From JAJXWB01 sp964634325 (GTDB taxonomy: Bacteria; Pseudomonadota; Alphaproteobacteria; Rhizobiales; Beijerinckiaceae): 64,000 nucleotides of DNA. The position numbers and the translations under genes are program-made. Location: positions 124,001-188,000 of the forward strand of contig CAZWJF010000001.1 of NCBI GenBank assembly GCA_964634325.1. Reading direction: 5' to 3'. The stretch's first letter is position 1. Each line of letters begins with the position of its first letter. Under the pieces are notes generated by a model. The model made no database searches, had not been told where the DNA came from, and saw nothing but the letters and a program-made list of their open reading frames with translations. Shown piece by piece: positions 34,420 to 42,673 of the stretch.

Positions 34420-34492
34420 GGAGTTTCTCGCACGACATTGATCGAAGCCGACGATCTAGCGCATATTCGCGTCGCAGTCGCGGGAGGACGGG

Positions 34493-35197
34493 ATGCGAGC
34501 GCCGAAGGCTTTCTTCTTCGACATTTTCGGCACGATCGTGGACTGGCGCGAAGGCGTCGCGCGCGAGGCGCGGCTGGTTCTCCACCCGCTCGGCCACGAT
34601 ATGGTCTGGACCGCTTTCGCCGACGCGTGGCGCGGCCAATATCAGGCGGGCATGGAAGAAATTCGTTCGGGACGCGCGCCTTTCGCCAAACTCGACGAAG
34701 TGCATCGACGCAATCTCGAACGAATTCTCGGCGATTTTGGTCTTTCGGATATTTCCGGAGAGACGAAGCGCGCGCTCGTACTGGCCTGGCATAAGCTCGA
34801 CGCCTGGCCGGATTCAGCACGCGGAATAGCGATGCTGCGCAGGCGCGGCTTCGTCGCGCCGGTCTCCAACGGCAACGTGTCGCTGATGGCGGCGCTCGCG
34901 CGCCGCAATGGCTTCCATTGGGACGCGATCCTCGGCGCGGAATTCGCGCGCGACTACAAGCCGAAGCCCGACGTCTATCTCTCGGCGTGCGCGGCCTTCG
35001 ATCTCGCGCCGGAAGATTGCATGATGGTCGCCGCCCATTCCGACGATCTGGCGGCGGCCGCCGCCTGCGGCCTGATGACGGGCTTCGTCGCGCGGCCGAA
35101 CGAAAAGGGGCTAGGTCGGGGCGAGAGCGCCCCGAGAATTGCGGTCGATGTCGCGGGCGACGATCTCGTCGACCTCGCCGAGAAACTGTTCGGTTGA
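34493..35197 (+). CDS. haloacid dehalogenase type II-like HAD hydrolase
   Basis: A 234-residue HAD protein with FFFDIFGTIVDWREGVARE at the N-terminus, as in L-2-haloacid dehalogenases, then APVSNGNVSLMAALARRNG, FARDYKPKPDVYLSA with the motif III lysine, and MVAAHSDDLAAAAACGL in the motif IV region. The family removes halide from 2-haloacids through an Asp ester intermediate, but many relatives are phosphatases. It is divergent from the other HAD gene. Confidence 0.84.
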   Translation: MRAPKAFFFDIFGTIVDWREGVAREARLVLHPLGHDMVWTAFADAWRGQYQAGMEEIRSGRAPFAKLDEVHRRNLERILGDFGLSDISGETKRALVLAWHKLDAWPDSARGIAMLRRRGFVAPVSNGNVSLMAALARRNGFHWDAILGAEFARDYKPKPDVYLSACAAFDLAPEDCMMVAAHSDDLAAAAACGLMTGFVARPNEKGLGRGESAPRIAVDVAGDDLVDLAEKLFG

Positions 35198-35207
35198 ACG
35201 TCCGCGC

Positions 35208-35672
35208 TCATGCGCACTTGGTCTCGGGCATGATCCAGGTGTCGAGCGGCTTTCCGGTCTCCAGCAGGCTCTTGAGGCTCGCCAGCACGCGCGGCCATCC
35301 CTGACGGATGCGCGAATCCATGTAGGAGCCCGCGGTCAGGCGATCATGCGTCACCGTCAGTCGCGTCATCTCGCCGAGCGGTTCGATCTCGAAGGTCACC
35401 CTCGACACATTGGCCGGATCGGACGCGTCGGATGCGCGCGACCAGGAATAGGAGAGTTTGCGCGGGGGATCGCTTTCAATGATTTCGCCCGTCACCCTGT
35501 CGGCGTTCGAGTCGGCAAGGTTGACGGCGGTCCATTTCGATCCTTTCGTCCATTGGGACTGCATTTCGACGTTCCAGTATTGGCGCGTAAATTCCGTCGT
35601 GGTCAGCGCGCTGAAAATCTTTTGCGGCGTCGAGCGGATGTAGGTCACGTAGACGAAATCGGGACTATGCAT
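35208..35672 (-). CDS. SRPBCC/AHSA1 domain protein
   Basis: A 154-residue START-like protein (MHSPDFVYVTYIRSTPQKIFSALTTTEFTRQYWNVEMQSQWTKGSKW...). This AHSA1/CalC-like fold binds hydrophobic ligands. It overlaps the end of the ArsR regulator gene by 8 bases, the usual arrangement for this regulator-SRPBCC pair, and shares its promoter and operator. Ligand and role unknown. Confidence 0.88.
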   Translation of the reverse strand: MHSPDFVYVTYIRSTPQKIFSALTTTEFTRQYWNVEMQSQWTKGSKWTAVNLADSNADRVTGEIIESDPPRKLSYSWSRASDASDPANVSRVTFEIEPLGEMTRLTVTHDRLTAGSYMDSRIRQGWPRVLASLKSLLETGKPLDTWIMPETKCA

Positions 35673-36003
35673 CGTCAGTCTCCTCGAGAGCAGCCTTAAG
35701 GTTGGCGAGCGCGAGCAAGCGCGCGCGTTCGTACTTGCCGATCCAGCGGACATAGATGTCGTTGATGGGCGCCGGGTTCAGGTAATGCAGTTTCTCGCGC
35801 CCGCGCCGCACCGCGACGACGAGCCCGGCGTCCTCGAGCAGGCCGAGATGTTTCGTCACGGCCTGCCGGGTCATGTCGTGGCCGTCGCAAAGTTGACCGA
35901 GCGTCTGTCCGTTTTGCCGAAACAGACGGTCGAGCAAATCGCGTCGGCTCGGATCAGCGAGAGCCTTGAACACCTTGTCTGTCTGGCTCGCCTCGCTGGT
36001 CAT
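35665..36003 (-). CDS. ArsR-family winged-helix repressor
   Basis: A 112-residue regulator starting MTSEASQTDKVFKALADPSRRDLLDRLF, with recognition helix region QLCDGHDMTRQAVTKHLGLLEDAGLVV and wing RRGREKLHYLNP. No metal-binding cysteines are visible, so it belongs to the type that pairs with SRPBCC proteins and not to metal sensors. An ATG at 36018 is rejected because it lies inside the operator palindrome at 36013-36032. It probably represses itself and perhaps the divergent PhzF-NUDIX genes. Confidence 0.9.
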   Translation of the reverse strand: MTSEASQTDKVFKALADPSRRDLLDRLFRQNGQTLGQLCDGHDMTRQAVTKHLGLLEDAGLVVAVRRGREKLHYLNPAPINDIYVRWIGKYERARLLALANLKAALEETDDA

Positions 36004-36012
36004 GACCCTAAT

Positions 36013-36032
36013 ATGCAACCAAAAAGTTGCAT
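36013..36032. promoter_or_regulatory. ArsR operator palindrome
   Basis: ATGCAAC and GTTGCAT form perfect 7-base arms around a 6-base spacer, 10 bp upstream of the ArsR start and 50 bp upstream of phzF on the other strand. The position is right for autoregulation and for joint control of both units. Confidence 0.75.
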
Positions 36033-36081
36033 GTCAAGCCCGAAATCGAGCGCCGACAAGAAATTGGCCTATAAGACGGGG

Positions 36082-36984
36082 ATGGCTCGCCGATTCTTCA
36101 CTCTGGACGTGTTCGCGAAGGACGCGCTGTCCGGCAATCCGCTCGCGGTCGTTGTCGACAGCGAGGGTCTCGATGCAGCCTGGATGCAGCGCATCGCACG
36201 CGAATTCAATCTGTCGGAGACAGTGTTCGTCCTGCCGGCGCGCAACGCGATCAATACGGCGCACGTGCGCATTTTCACGCCGTCGATGGAATTGCCCTTC
36301 GCGGGCCACCCAACCGTCGGGACCGCGGTGCTGCTCGCCAGCCTGCGCGCGCCCGAAATGGCAGGCGCGCGCGACCTGTCGGTTGTGCTGGAGGAGGAGG
36401 TCGGCGACGTCGCTTGCTCGGTGCGGCTCGAAAGGCAGGGCGCATCCTTCGCCTATTTCAGCTTGCCGCGCCTGCCGGAAAAAGTCGGCGAAGCGAATGC
36501 GCGCGCATTGGCGGAGGCCCTGTCGTTGTCGCCCGAGGATATCGGTTTCGACGGCCACCGGCCGGTCGTCTATTCCGCCGGGACGCCTTTCTGCTTCGTT
36601 CCCGTGTCCGGCCTCGGGGCGATTGCGCGCGCGACGCCCGATGCGCAGAAGCTGACGCCAGCGTGCGCGGGCGGCCGCGGCGCCTATCTCTACACGCGCG
36701 AGACGAACAATGCCGACAACGCGGTCCATGCGCGCATGTTCAGCGCGCTGATGCCGGGCCTCGAAGATCCGGCGACCGGTTCGGCGGCTGCGGCATTTGC
36801 AGGCGTGGCTCTGGAATTCGAAAAACCCGACGATGGCGAGCACACTTTGGTTATCGAACAGGGTTTCGAAATGGGCCGTCCCTCGCTCATCGCGCTCGGC
36901 ATGAACGTGCAGGGCGGGGCGCTTGCGGCGGCGACGATCGGCGGCCATGTCGTGCGCGTTTCGGAAGGGACGCTCGCGCTGTGA
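36082..36984 (+). CDS. PhzF-family epimerase/isomerase
   Basis: A 300-residue protein with MARRFFTLDVFAKDALSGNPLAVVVDSEGLD, the catalytic glutamate region REFNLSETVFV, FTPSMELPFAGHPTVGTAVLL and the C-terminal EDPATGSAAAAFAGV, all diagnostic of PhzF/YddE. PhzF isomerises DHHA in phenazine synthesis, but no phenazine genes are here; most bacterial relatives have unknown substrates. An upstream in-frame ATG at 36031 overlaps the operator and is less likely. Its stop overlaps the NUDIX GTG. Confidence 0.87.
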   Translation: MARRFFTLDVFAKDALSGNPLAVVVDSEGLDAAWMQRIAREFNLSETVFVLPARNAINTAHVRIFTPSMELPFAGHPTVGTAVLLASLRAPEMAGARDLSVVLEEEVGDVACSVRLERQGASFAYFSLPRLPEKVGEANARALAEALSLSPEDIGFDGHRPVVYSAGTPFCFVPVSGLGAIARATPDAQKLTPACAGGRGAYLYTRETNNADNAVHARMFSALMPGLEDPATGSAAAAFAGVALEFEKPDDGEHTLVIEQGFEMGRPSLIALGMNVQGGALAAATIGGHVVRVSEGTLAL

Positions 36985-37694
36985 GCGACGTCGCGCGAAT
37001 CTTTCGGGTCGCGAAGATCGAGACGCGCGTCGTCGACTTCGACTGGCCGTTCGCGCGCGACAGCGCCGAGGCGGTCGCCGCTCATTGGGCAGGGATGGTC
37101 GCGAAGAATCCGACGCTGTTCGACGGCCGCGTCCTGCTTTCGAACCGCAGCGAACATGCGGCGCGCGACGGCGTCTTGCAGAGCGACTATTTCGAGACAT
37201 CCTTTTCGGCCTTCATGGCCTGGCGCGATTTTGGATTTCCCGACCGCGCCATCGTCAACGGTTTTGCGATGGCGGCGTTGCGCTCGGCCGACGGCGCGTT
37301 CCTGCTCGGCGAGATGGCCGCGCATACGGCCAACGCTGGAAAAGTCTATTTTCCGGCGGGCACTCCCGATCTCGACGATATCGTCGGCGCGAGCGTCGAT
37401 CTCGCCGGCAGCGTGGCGCGCGAATTGCGCGAGGAGACCGGCATCGAGCTTTCAGACGAAGAGATCGATCCGGTCTGGACGATCGTGCATCTTGGTCCGC
37501 GCGTCGCATGCATGCGGCCGGTTCGTCTGAGGGCTTCCGCCGAGGAGATCGTCGCGCAGGTCGCCGATTACCTCGCTCGCGACGAACATCCTGAACTGGC
37601 GGGCATGCGGATCGTGCGCTCGATGGCCGATCTGGACGGACTGAAAACGCCGGAGTTCGTCCGCGCCTATCTCGCGCACGAATTCGGTACGTAG
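36981..37694 (+). CDS. NUDIX hydrolase
   Basis: A 237-residue protein starting with a GTG that overlaps the phzF stop. The NUDIX box is GSVARELREETGIELSDEE (about residues 139-155), with the REEtG core that binds Mg; the first glycine of the box lies further from the core than usual. An N-terminal stretch (residues 1-90) without recognised motif precedes it, as in some larger NUDIX proteins. It would hydrolyse a nucleoside-diphosphate-linked compound. Translational coupling to PhzF suggests a shared pathway. Confidence 0.8.
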   Translation: MSDVARIFRVAKIETRVVDFDWPFARDSAEAVAAHWAGMVAKNPTLFDGRVLLSNRSEHAARDGVLQSDYFETSFSAFMAWRDFGFPDRAIVNGFAMAALRSADGAFLLGEMAAHTANAGKVYFPAGTPDLDDIVGASVDLAGSVARELREETGIELSDEEIDPVWTIVHLGPRVACMRPVRLRASAEEIVAQVADYLARDEHPELAGMRIVRSMADLDGLKTPEFVRAYLAHEFGT

Positions 37695-37700
37695 GCCGCT

Positions 37701-38066
37701 TCAGCCGGGATAGCCGTGCCGGCTCTTGCTCGCGCGCACCAGCGCCTGCGCCTCGCCGTCCCTGCCGGCCGCGCAAGCGGCCGCCGCAGTCGAAATCTCG
37801 CTTTCGATCTGCTTGTAGACACTGTCGTTGACGTTGCCGGTCTCGTGATCGTTGGCGATGACCGCGCGATAGCGCTCGACCGCGCCCGAGCAGCCAGCCC
37901 CGTCAGGCAGCTTGAAGCCCGGCGGCGTGATCGGCGAGACATAGCGCTGCTGCGACGCCGGCGTCTGGGGCTGCGGAGACTGTGGTTGCGGGGCCTGCGA
38001 ATTGCAGCCGCCAAGCGCCATGACGCAAAGTGCGGCGGCGCCGAGGCGGATCGATCGAAGAATCAT
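37701..38066 (-). CDS. small lipoprotein
   Basis: A 121-residue protein with a lipobox VMALGGC (Cys about residue 21), so it is expected to be a lipid-anchored periplasmic protein. A Gln/Pro/Ser-rich linker (QAPQPQSPQPQTPASQQ) follows, then a small helical domain with two cysteines (GAGCSGAVERYRAVIAND; AAACAAGRDGEAQ). No known family recognised. It converges on the NUDIX gene. Confidence 0.72.
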   Translation of the reverse strand: MILRSIRLGAAALCVMALGGCNSQAPQPQSPQPQTPASQQRYVSPITPPGFKLPDGAGCSGAVERYRAVIANDHETGNVNDSVYKQIESEISTAAAACAAGRDGEAQALVRASKSRHGYPG

Positions 38067-38117
38067 GGCCGTTCGCTCTCGATGGGGCCGCGAAAGTCGC
38101 GCGGGCGCCCGCGCCGG

Positions 38118-38597
38118 TCAAGCGCGCTTTTTGTCCGCGTCGCCGATCAGCTTGGCGATCGGTTCGCCGATCTTGAAGACGCCATTCACCCGGGCCACCA
38201 GCGTTTCGTCGGCGTAGATGAGCCCCTGCGCGAAGACGAGATTGCGGGTGACGCGCAAGATGTCGGTGCGGCTGTTGAGCCACGACCCCAAGGGCGCCGG
38301 CGCGAGGAAATCGACCGACATCGACACGGTGGGCAGGAAATTGCGCCCGACCTTGGGATGGCGATGCGCGGCCATCGGCAGCATCATGTCGGCGAAGGTC
38401 ATGAGCCAGCCGCCATGTCCAACCCCTCGCGGGTTGCAGTGGCGATGTTCGATGCGCATGCCGAGCTGAAAACCAGCCGGGCCGTCCTCGCGAAAGAAAA
38501 GCGGACCGTTGCGGTCGATGTAGCCGCCCCGGAAATCGAACAGGGTCCACCCCTCGGGCGCGGGAGGATCGCAGGTCAGCACAGGCTCTTCGCTCAT
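38118..38597 (-). CDS. hotdog-fold thioesterase (PaaI type)
   Basis: A 159-residue protein with the PaaI/YdiI-like region HCNPRGVGHGGWLMTFADMMLPMAA, VSMSVDFLAPAPLGSW and TRNLVFAQGLIYADETLVARVNGVFKI. The HGGW-x2-x2-D segment holds the usual catalytic positions for hydrolysis of acyl- or aryl-CoA. It is divergent from the TetR gene across an operator palindrome and may be a target of that repressor. Confidence 0.85.
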   Translation of the reverse strand: MSEEPVLTCDPPAPEGWTLFDFRGGYIDRNGPLFFREDGPAGFQLGMRIEHRHCNPRGVGHGGWLMTFADMMLPMAAHRHPKVGRNFLPTVSMSVDFLAPAPLGSWLNSRTDILRVTRNLVFAQGLIYADETLVARVNGVFKIGEPIAKLIGDADKKRA

Positions 38598-38718
38598 TTC
38601 GTCGGCTCGTTTTGTCGGACATCATTTTGAGCCGCTTATAGCGTTGCGGCAAGGCCGAGGGCGCGTGAATCGTCGTAGCGACGCTTTCGACGTTGACGTC
38701 CGACAATTCCAATATAAA

Positions 38719-38739
38719 ATACCGATCGGTCGGTTTTAA
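38719..38739. promoter_or_regulatory. TetR operator candidate
   Basis: The sequence ATACCGATCGGTCGGTTTTA contains the palindrome CCGATCGG and the overlapping ACCGATCGGTCGGT type often seen upstream of TetR/AcrR genes. It ends 12 bp before the TetR ATG, next to an AT-rich -10-like stretch (AATATAAAAT). Confidence 0.65.
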
Positions 38740-38751
38740 TAAGAGTCCGGC

Positions 38752-39363
38752 ATGCCCAAGATCAGCGCTGCGCGCAAAGACGAAAGACGCCGTCAGATTC
38801 TCAATGCCGCACTGGCGCTGTTTGCGCGCGACGGCTTCCATCAGGTTGGCATGGCGGAGATCGTGAGCGCCTCGGGGCTCAGTCGCGGCGCGGTCTATCT
38901 CTATTTCTCCGGCAAGGACGAACTGATCGAGGCGCTGGCCGACGACCGGCATGCGGCGGAAGCGTCGCTGAACGTCGAGGCGGTGCGGCAGGCCGACCCG
39001 CTCGCCGCGCTCCACGCGCTCATCGCGGCCTACGCCGAAGCTCTGGTCGATCCGCAGGCCGAAACGCGCCGGCGCGTGTCGGTGCATGGCTGGGCCGAGG
39101 CCCTTCGCAATGAGCGCGTGCGGGCGCGCGTCATCGAGGGCGTCGATCTCCCGCGCCGCCTGATCGCCGGCCTCGTCGCGCGCGGACAAGCGACCGGCCA
39201 GCTCGCCGGCGATCTCGACCCGGACGCGGCGGCGCGAACCCTGATCGCGACTTTCCAAGGGTTCGTGCTTCAGGCGAGCTGGGGCGAGCCGATCGACGTA
39301 GCGGCATGTATGGCTGCGGTAAAGCGAATGATCCGCGGCCTCGCTGCGCGCGACGGCGACTGA
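38752..39363 (+). CDS. TetR-family transcriptional regulator
   Basis: A 203-residue repressor. The N-terminal helix-turn-helix is RRQILNAALALFARDGFHQVGMAEIVSASGLSRGAVYLYFSGKDELIEAL. The C-terminal ligand domain includes RRVSVHGWAEALRNERVR. Such proteins usually bind a small hydrophobic effector and repress their own and neighbouring genes. Candidate operator at 38719-38739. It ends 1 bp before the TauE/SafE permease, which is likely cotranscribed, and faces the thioesterase gene. Confidence 0.92.
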   Translation: MPKISAARKDERRRQILNAALALFARDGFHQVGMAEIVSASGLSRGAVYLYFSGKDELIEALADDRHAAEASLNVEAVRQADPLAALHALIAAYAEALVDPQAETRRRVSVHGWAEALRNERVRARVIEGVDLPRRLIAGLVARGQATGQLAGDLDPDAAARTLIATFQGFVLQASWGEPIDVAACMAAVKRMIRGLAARDGD

Positions 39364-39364
39364 C

Positions 39365-40141
39365 ATGCTCCCCGATCTCCTCGTCGGCGTCGCCATCGGG
39401 TTCGTCGGCGGCGTCGCGTCGGGGCTGACCGGTACGAGTCCGGGCGGCGCGCTCGTCGTCCTCTCCTCGGCGCTTCTCGGCGCCGACCAGCGCGCTGCGC
39501 AGGGCGTGGCCCTGCTTGCGCAAGTTCCGCCGACGAGCCTGTCCGGCATCGCGCGCTATCGTGCGGGCGGCGCCTGCGCGCCGTGGCGCTGGATATTGTG
39601 GCTCACGGTCGGCTTCGTCGCCGGCGGACTGGGGGGCGCATTCGCCGTCGGCGGCGTGTCGGACAGGGCGTTGCGTTGGACCTACGTCGTCTATCTCGTG
39701 CTGCTCGGCGCGCTGGCGGGTCTGCGGCGGCCTGGAGGCGGGCTCGGCCGGGTCAGCGCGTCGCCGGACGAGGCGTCTGCGGCCGCGCTTTTGGCGATCG
39801 GAACCGTCGCAGGGATTTCTGCGGGCTTTCTCGGGATTGGCGGCGGCCTGGCGATCACAGTCGGGCTCACGGTTCTGCTCGGCGTCTCGCAACATGAGGC
39901 GCAGATGGTCAGTCTCATCCTCGCGCTCGCGCCGGTAAACCTGCCGGCCGCCTGGGTTTACTATCGGCAGGGCTGGATCGCTTCGTGGCCGGCGCTCGCC
40001 GGCGTCGTGGCCGGGCTGGTCGCAGGAGGCGACATCGGCGCGCGGTTCGCCAACCGATTGAGCGCCGCGCAATTGCGCGGGGTGATTCTGGCCGTCATCG
40101 CCGGCATGGCGGCTTTCATGGCGTGGAAGGCGGCGACCTGA
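39365..40141 (+). CDS. TauE/SafE-family permease
   Basis: A 258-residue protein with about eight membrane helices in two repeats, opening GVAIGFVGGVASGLTGTSPGGALVV and repeating GTVAGISAGFLGIGGGLAITVGLTVLLG. This GxxxGxxxG-rich opening is typical of the TauE/SafE (DUF81) family, which exports sulfite, sulfoacetate or other organic anions. It starts 1 bp after the TetR stop, so the regulator probably controls it. Substrate unknown. Confidence 0.88.
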   Translation: MLPDLLVGVAIGFVGGVASGLTGTSPGGALVVLSSALLGADQRAAQGVALLAQVPPTSLSGIARYRAGGACAPWRWILWLTVGFVAGGLGGAFAVGGVSDRALRWTYVVYLVLLGALAGLRRPGGGLGRVSASPDEASAAALLAIGTVAGISAGFLGIGGGLAITVGLTVLLGVSQHEAQMVSLILALAPVNLPAAWVYYRQGWIASWPALAGVVAGLVAGGDIGARFANRLSAAQLRGVILAVIAGMAAFMAWKAAT

Positions 40142-40175
40142 GCGCCCGAACGGCTGGGACGGCGCCCGGGAACGC

Positions 40176-40204
40176 TTGCAGCGCGGGCGGGTCTCATGTA
40201 TCCA
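40176..40204 (+). promoter_or_regulatory. predicted promoter of the leu leader
   Basis: -35-like TTGCAG (40176-40181) and -10-like TATCCA (40199-40204) are separated by 17 bases. Transcription would start near 40211, about 40 bases before the leader-peptide GTG. Confidence 0.45.
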
Positions 40205-40250
40205 TGATTTGTTCGTGCGCGATCGGCGCATGACGTTGTGCGAGGATTTC

Positions 40251-40367
40251 GTGGCTCAATCCGCCACCAGCGCTTCGATTGAAACCCGCAGGTTCGCCTG
40301 CGCGGGTTCGCGCGCGCTCGCCTCTGCAAAGCTGCTTTCGGGCCTGCTTCTTCTTAGCCGCCCCTGA
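40251..40367 (+). CDS. leuL: leucine-rich leader peptide of leuA
   Basis: A 38-codon frame from a GTG with GAGGA 5 bases upstream, ending AKLLSGLLLLSRP. Six of eight consecutive codons (40332-40355) are leucine: CTG CTT, then after Ser-Gly CTG CTT CTT CTT. Leucine is the end product of the pathway begun by leuA, 122 bp downstream, so this looks like an attenuation leader. An in-frame ATG at 40230 is an alternative start. A hairpin with UUCG loop lies upstream of the leucine codons (40287-40302). Confidence 0.72.
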   Translation: MAQSATSASIETRRFACAGSRALASAKLLSGLLLLSRP

Positions 40368-40400
40368 GCGCCGGCTGGGCTTTGCCTGGGCGCTGAGGGG
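40361..40400 (+). promoter_or_regulatory. hairpin over the leu leader stop codon
   Basis: Arms CCCCTGAGCGCC (40361-40372) and GGCGCTGAGGGG (40389-40400) pair at 11 of 12 positions. The stem includes the leader stop codon. No T-run follows, so if it controls leuA it may do so by another route than simple intrinsic termination. Confidence 0.6.
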
Positions 40401-40488
40401 ATGAGCAGAACCCACGCCGCCGGCCGCCCTATATCATCGACAGCGTAGCGCCGGCTTCGACCGAAAATTCGATTCGAGGACTAGCACC

Positions 40489-42057
40489 ATGACCGCCGCC
40501 ACCGTAACCGGCTCCAACAAAGACCGCGTCATCATATTCGACACCACGCTGCGCGACGGCGAGCAATGCCCCGGCGCGACCATGACCTTCGAGGAAAAGC
40601 TGGAAGTGGCCGAGCTGCTCGACGACATGGGCGTCGACATCATCGAGGCTGGCTTTCCGGCGGCGTCGGACGGCGATTTTGAATCAGTGGCGGAGATCGC
40701 GCGCCGCTCCAAGCGTGCGGTGATCGCCGGCCTGTCGCGCACGGCGCTGGCCGACATCGACCGCTGCGGCCAGGCGATCAAGCCCGCCAAACGAGGCCGC
40801 ATCCACACGTTCATCTCGACATCGCCGCTGCACATGTCGGTGAAACTCGGCATGACGCCGGAGCAGGTGTTGCAGGCGACGATCGACGCAGTGACGCGCG
40901 CGCGCCAATACACCGACGACGTCGAATGGTCGGCAGAGGATGCGACCCGCACGGAAATGGATTTCATGTGCCGGATCGTGGAGGCGGCCATCAAGGCCGG
41001 CGCCACGACCATCAACCTGCCGGATACGGTCGGCTACACGACGCCTGCCGAATATCAACGCATGTTCGAGGAGGTGCGCGCGCGCGTTCCCAATTCGGAC
41101 AAGGCGATCTTCTCGGTCCATTGCCACAACGATCTGGGCATGGCGGTCGCCAATTCGCTCGCCGGCGTCGCCGGCGGCGCGCGGCAGATCGAATGCACGG
41201 TCAACGGCATCGGCGAACGCGCCGGCAACGCCTCGCTGGAAGAGATCGTGATGGCGGTCCGCACGCGCGCAGATGTGCTGCCCTACGACATCGGCGTCGA
41301 GACGACCATGCTGAATCGCGCTTCGAAGCTCGTTTCCGCCGTGACCAGTTTTCCGGTGCAATACAATAAGGCGATCGTCGGCCGGAACGCCTTCGCGCAC
41401 GAGAGCGGCATCCATCAGCACGGCATGCTGAAGAGCTCGCTGACCTACGAGATCATGACGCCGGAATCGGTGGGCGTCTCGAAGACCTCGCTGGTCATGG
41501 GCAAGCATTCTGGCCGCGCCGCCTTCCGCGAGAAGTTGAAGGAGATGGGCTACGAGCTGGGCGAGAACGCCCTGAACGACGCTTTCCGCCGGTTCAAGGA
41601 TTTGGCCGACCGCAAGAAGATCGTTTACGACGAGGACATCGCCGCTTTGGTCGACGACGAGATCGTGACAGCCAACGACCGCATCAAGGTCGTGGCGCTG
41701 ACCGTGATCGCGGGAACGAACGGTCCGCAGTCCGCGGCGCTGACGCTCGATATCGATGGCGTGAAGCGTACGCATCAGGCGACCGGCAACGGCCCCGTCG
41801 ACGCGATCTTCAATGCGGTGAAGGAGCTGGTGCCGCACAACGCCAGTCTGGAGCTCTATCAGGTGCACGCCGTGACCGGCGGCACGGATGCGCAAGCCGA
41901 GGTGTCCGTGCGCCTGTCCGAGGATGGACGCCAGGTGACGGGCAAGGGCGCCGATCCGGATACGCTGGTGGCGTCGGCGCGCGCTTACGTGGCGGCGCTG
42001 AACAAGCTCGAGGTCAATCGCGGCCGCGAGAAGGCGCAGGACATGCGCGCGGTCTGA
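40489..42057 (+). CDS. leuA: 2-isopropylmalate synthase
   Basis: A 522-residue enzyme that condenses acetyl-CoA with 2-oxoisovalerate, the first committed step of leucine synthesis. Residues about 10-280 form the DRE-TIM barrel: IIFDTTLRDGEQCPGATM, PDTVGYTTPAEY and the metal site SVHCHNDLGMAVANSLAG. The C-terminal part (about 390-510) is the LeuA allosteric domain that senses leucine, with NGPVDAIFNAVKELV. GAGGA lies before the ATG. It is preceded by a leucine-rich leader and followed by a strong terminator. Confidence 0.97.
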   Translation: MTAATVTGSNKDRVIIFDTTLRDGEQCPGATMTFEEKLEVAELLDDMGVDIIEAGFPAASDGDFESVAEIARRSKRAVIAGLSRTALADIDRCGQAIKPAKRGRIHTFISTSPLHMSVKLGMTPEQVLQATIDAVTRARQYTDDVEWSAEDATRTEMDFMCRIVEAAIKAGATTINLPDTVGYTTPAEYQRMFEEVRARVPNSDKAIFSVHCHNDLGMAVANSLAGVAGGARQIECTVNGIGERAGNASLEEIVMAVRTRADVLPYDIGVETTMLNRASKLVSAVTSFPVQYNKAIVGRNAFAHESGIHQHGMLKSSLTYEIMTPESVGVSKTSLVMGKHSGRAAFREKLKEMGYELGENALNDAFRRFKDLADRKKIVYDEDIAALVDDEIVTANDRIKVVALTVIAGTNGPQSAALTLDIDGVKRTHQATGNGPVDAIFNAVKELVPHNASLELYQVHAVTGGTDAQAEVSVRLSEDGRQVTGKGADPDTLVASARAYVAALNKLEVNRGREKAQDMRAV

Positions 42058-42080
42058 CAATCGGATTCGACGCTTTCAAT

Positions 42081-42108
42081 AAAGGGGGGCCGAGCGCCCC
42101 CCTTTTTT
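42081..42108 (+). terminator. rho-independent terminator after leuA
   Basis: GGGGGGC (42084-42090) pairs with GCCCCCC (42096-42102), followed by six Ts. It lies 24 bp after the leuA stop. Confidence 0.93.
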
Positions 42109-42227
42109 GTTGGCGGTTGTCGGCGCGTCGGGTTGTCGCAGAAGCCGCGCATGCGCTTTTGAGGCGAAGAGACGATCCCCATGTCTCGTTTGCGATCGAT
42201 GCGGTCGCACATGAGAGGGTTCGAGAC

Positions 42228-42485
42228 ATGCGGACGAAATTCTTAGCAATCGCCGCGGTCGCCGTTGGCGCGTTCGCCACGGCGCCGGCATTCGCGCAGC
42301 GGATGGAGTCAGGAACTGGACCCGTCGCCGCCTCCTGCCAGCAGGACATCGAGAAACTGTGCGCAGACGCCGTTCATGGGCGGGGCGCCGTTCGGGCCTG
42401 CCTCGAGCGCAACAAGGCGAAGGTCAGCGCGGCTTGCGCGCACGCGCTGGAAACGACCGGACCCGGGCGTGGTCCCGGCCGATGA
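42228..42485 (+). CDS. exported small cysteine-rich (GLG1-like repeat) protein
   Basis: An 85-residue protein with a signal peptide (MRTKFLAIAAVAVGAFATAPAFAQ) and one cysteine-rich repeat of the type VAASCQQDIEKLCADAV, then ACLERNKAKVSAACAHAL. This is the pattern of the short Cys-rich-repeat family related to GLG1 repeats, common in alphaproteobacterial periplasmic proteins, function unknown. It lies between the leuA terminator and the tRNA gene. Confidence 0.72.
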   Translation: MRTKFLAIAAVAVGAFATAPAFAQRMESGTGPVAASCQQDIEKLCADAVHGRGAVRACLERNKAKVSAACAHALETTGPGRGPGR

Positions 42486-42597
42486 AAGGCGCGCTCCCCG
42501 CGCGGAAAACCCGTGCGGGGAGAAAAATCCGTCTGCGGGCTAGACAGGGCGTGGGGTGTTTGCTATCTCGCCGCCTCCGGCCGAAACGCCGGGCGAT

Positions 42598-42673
<76 letters not shown>

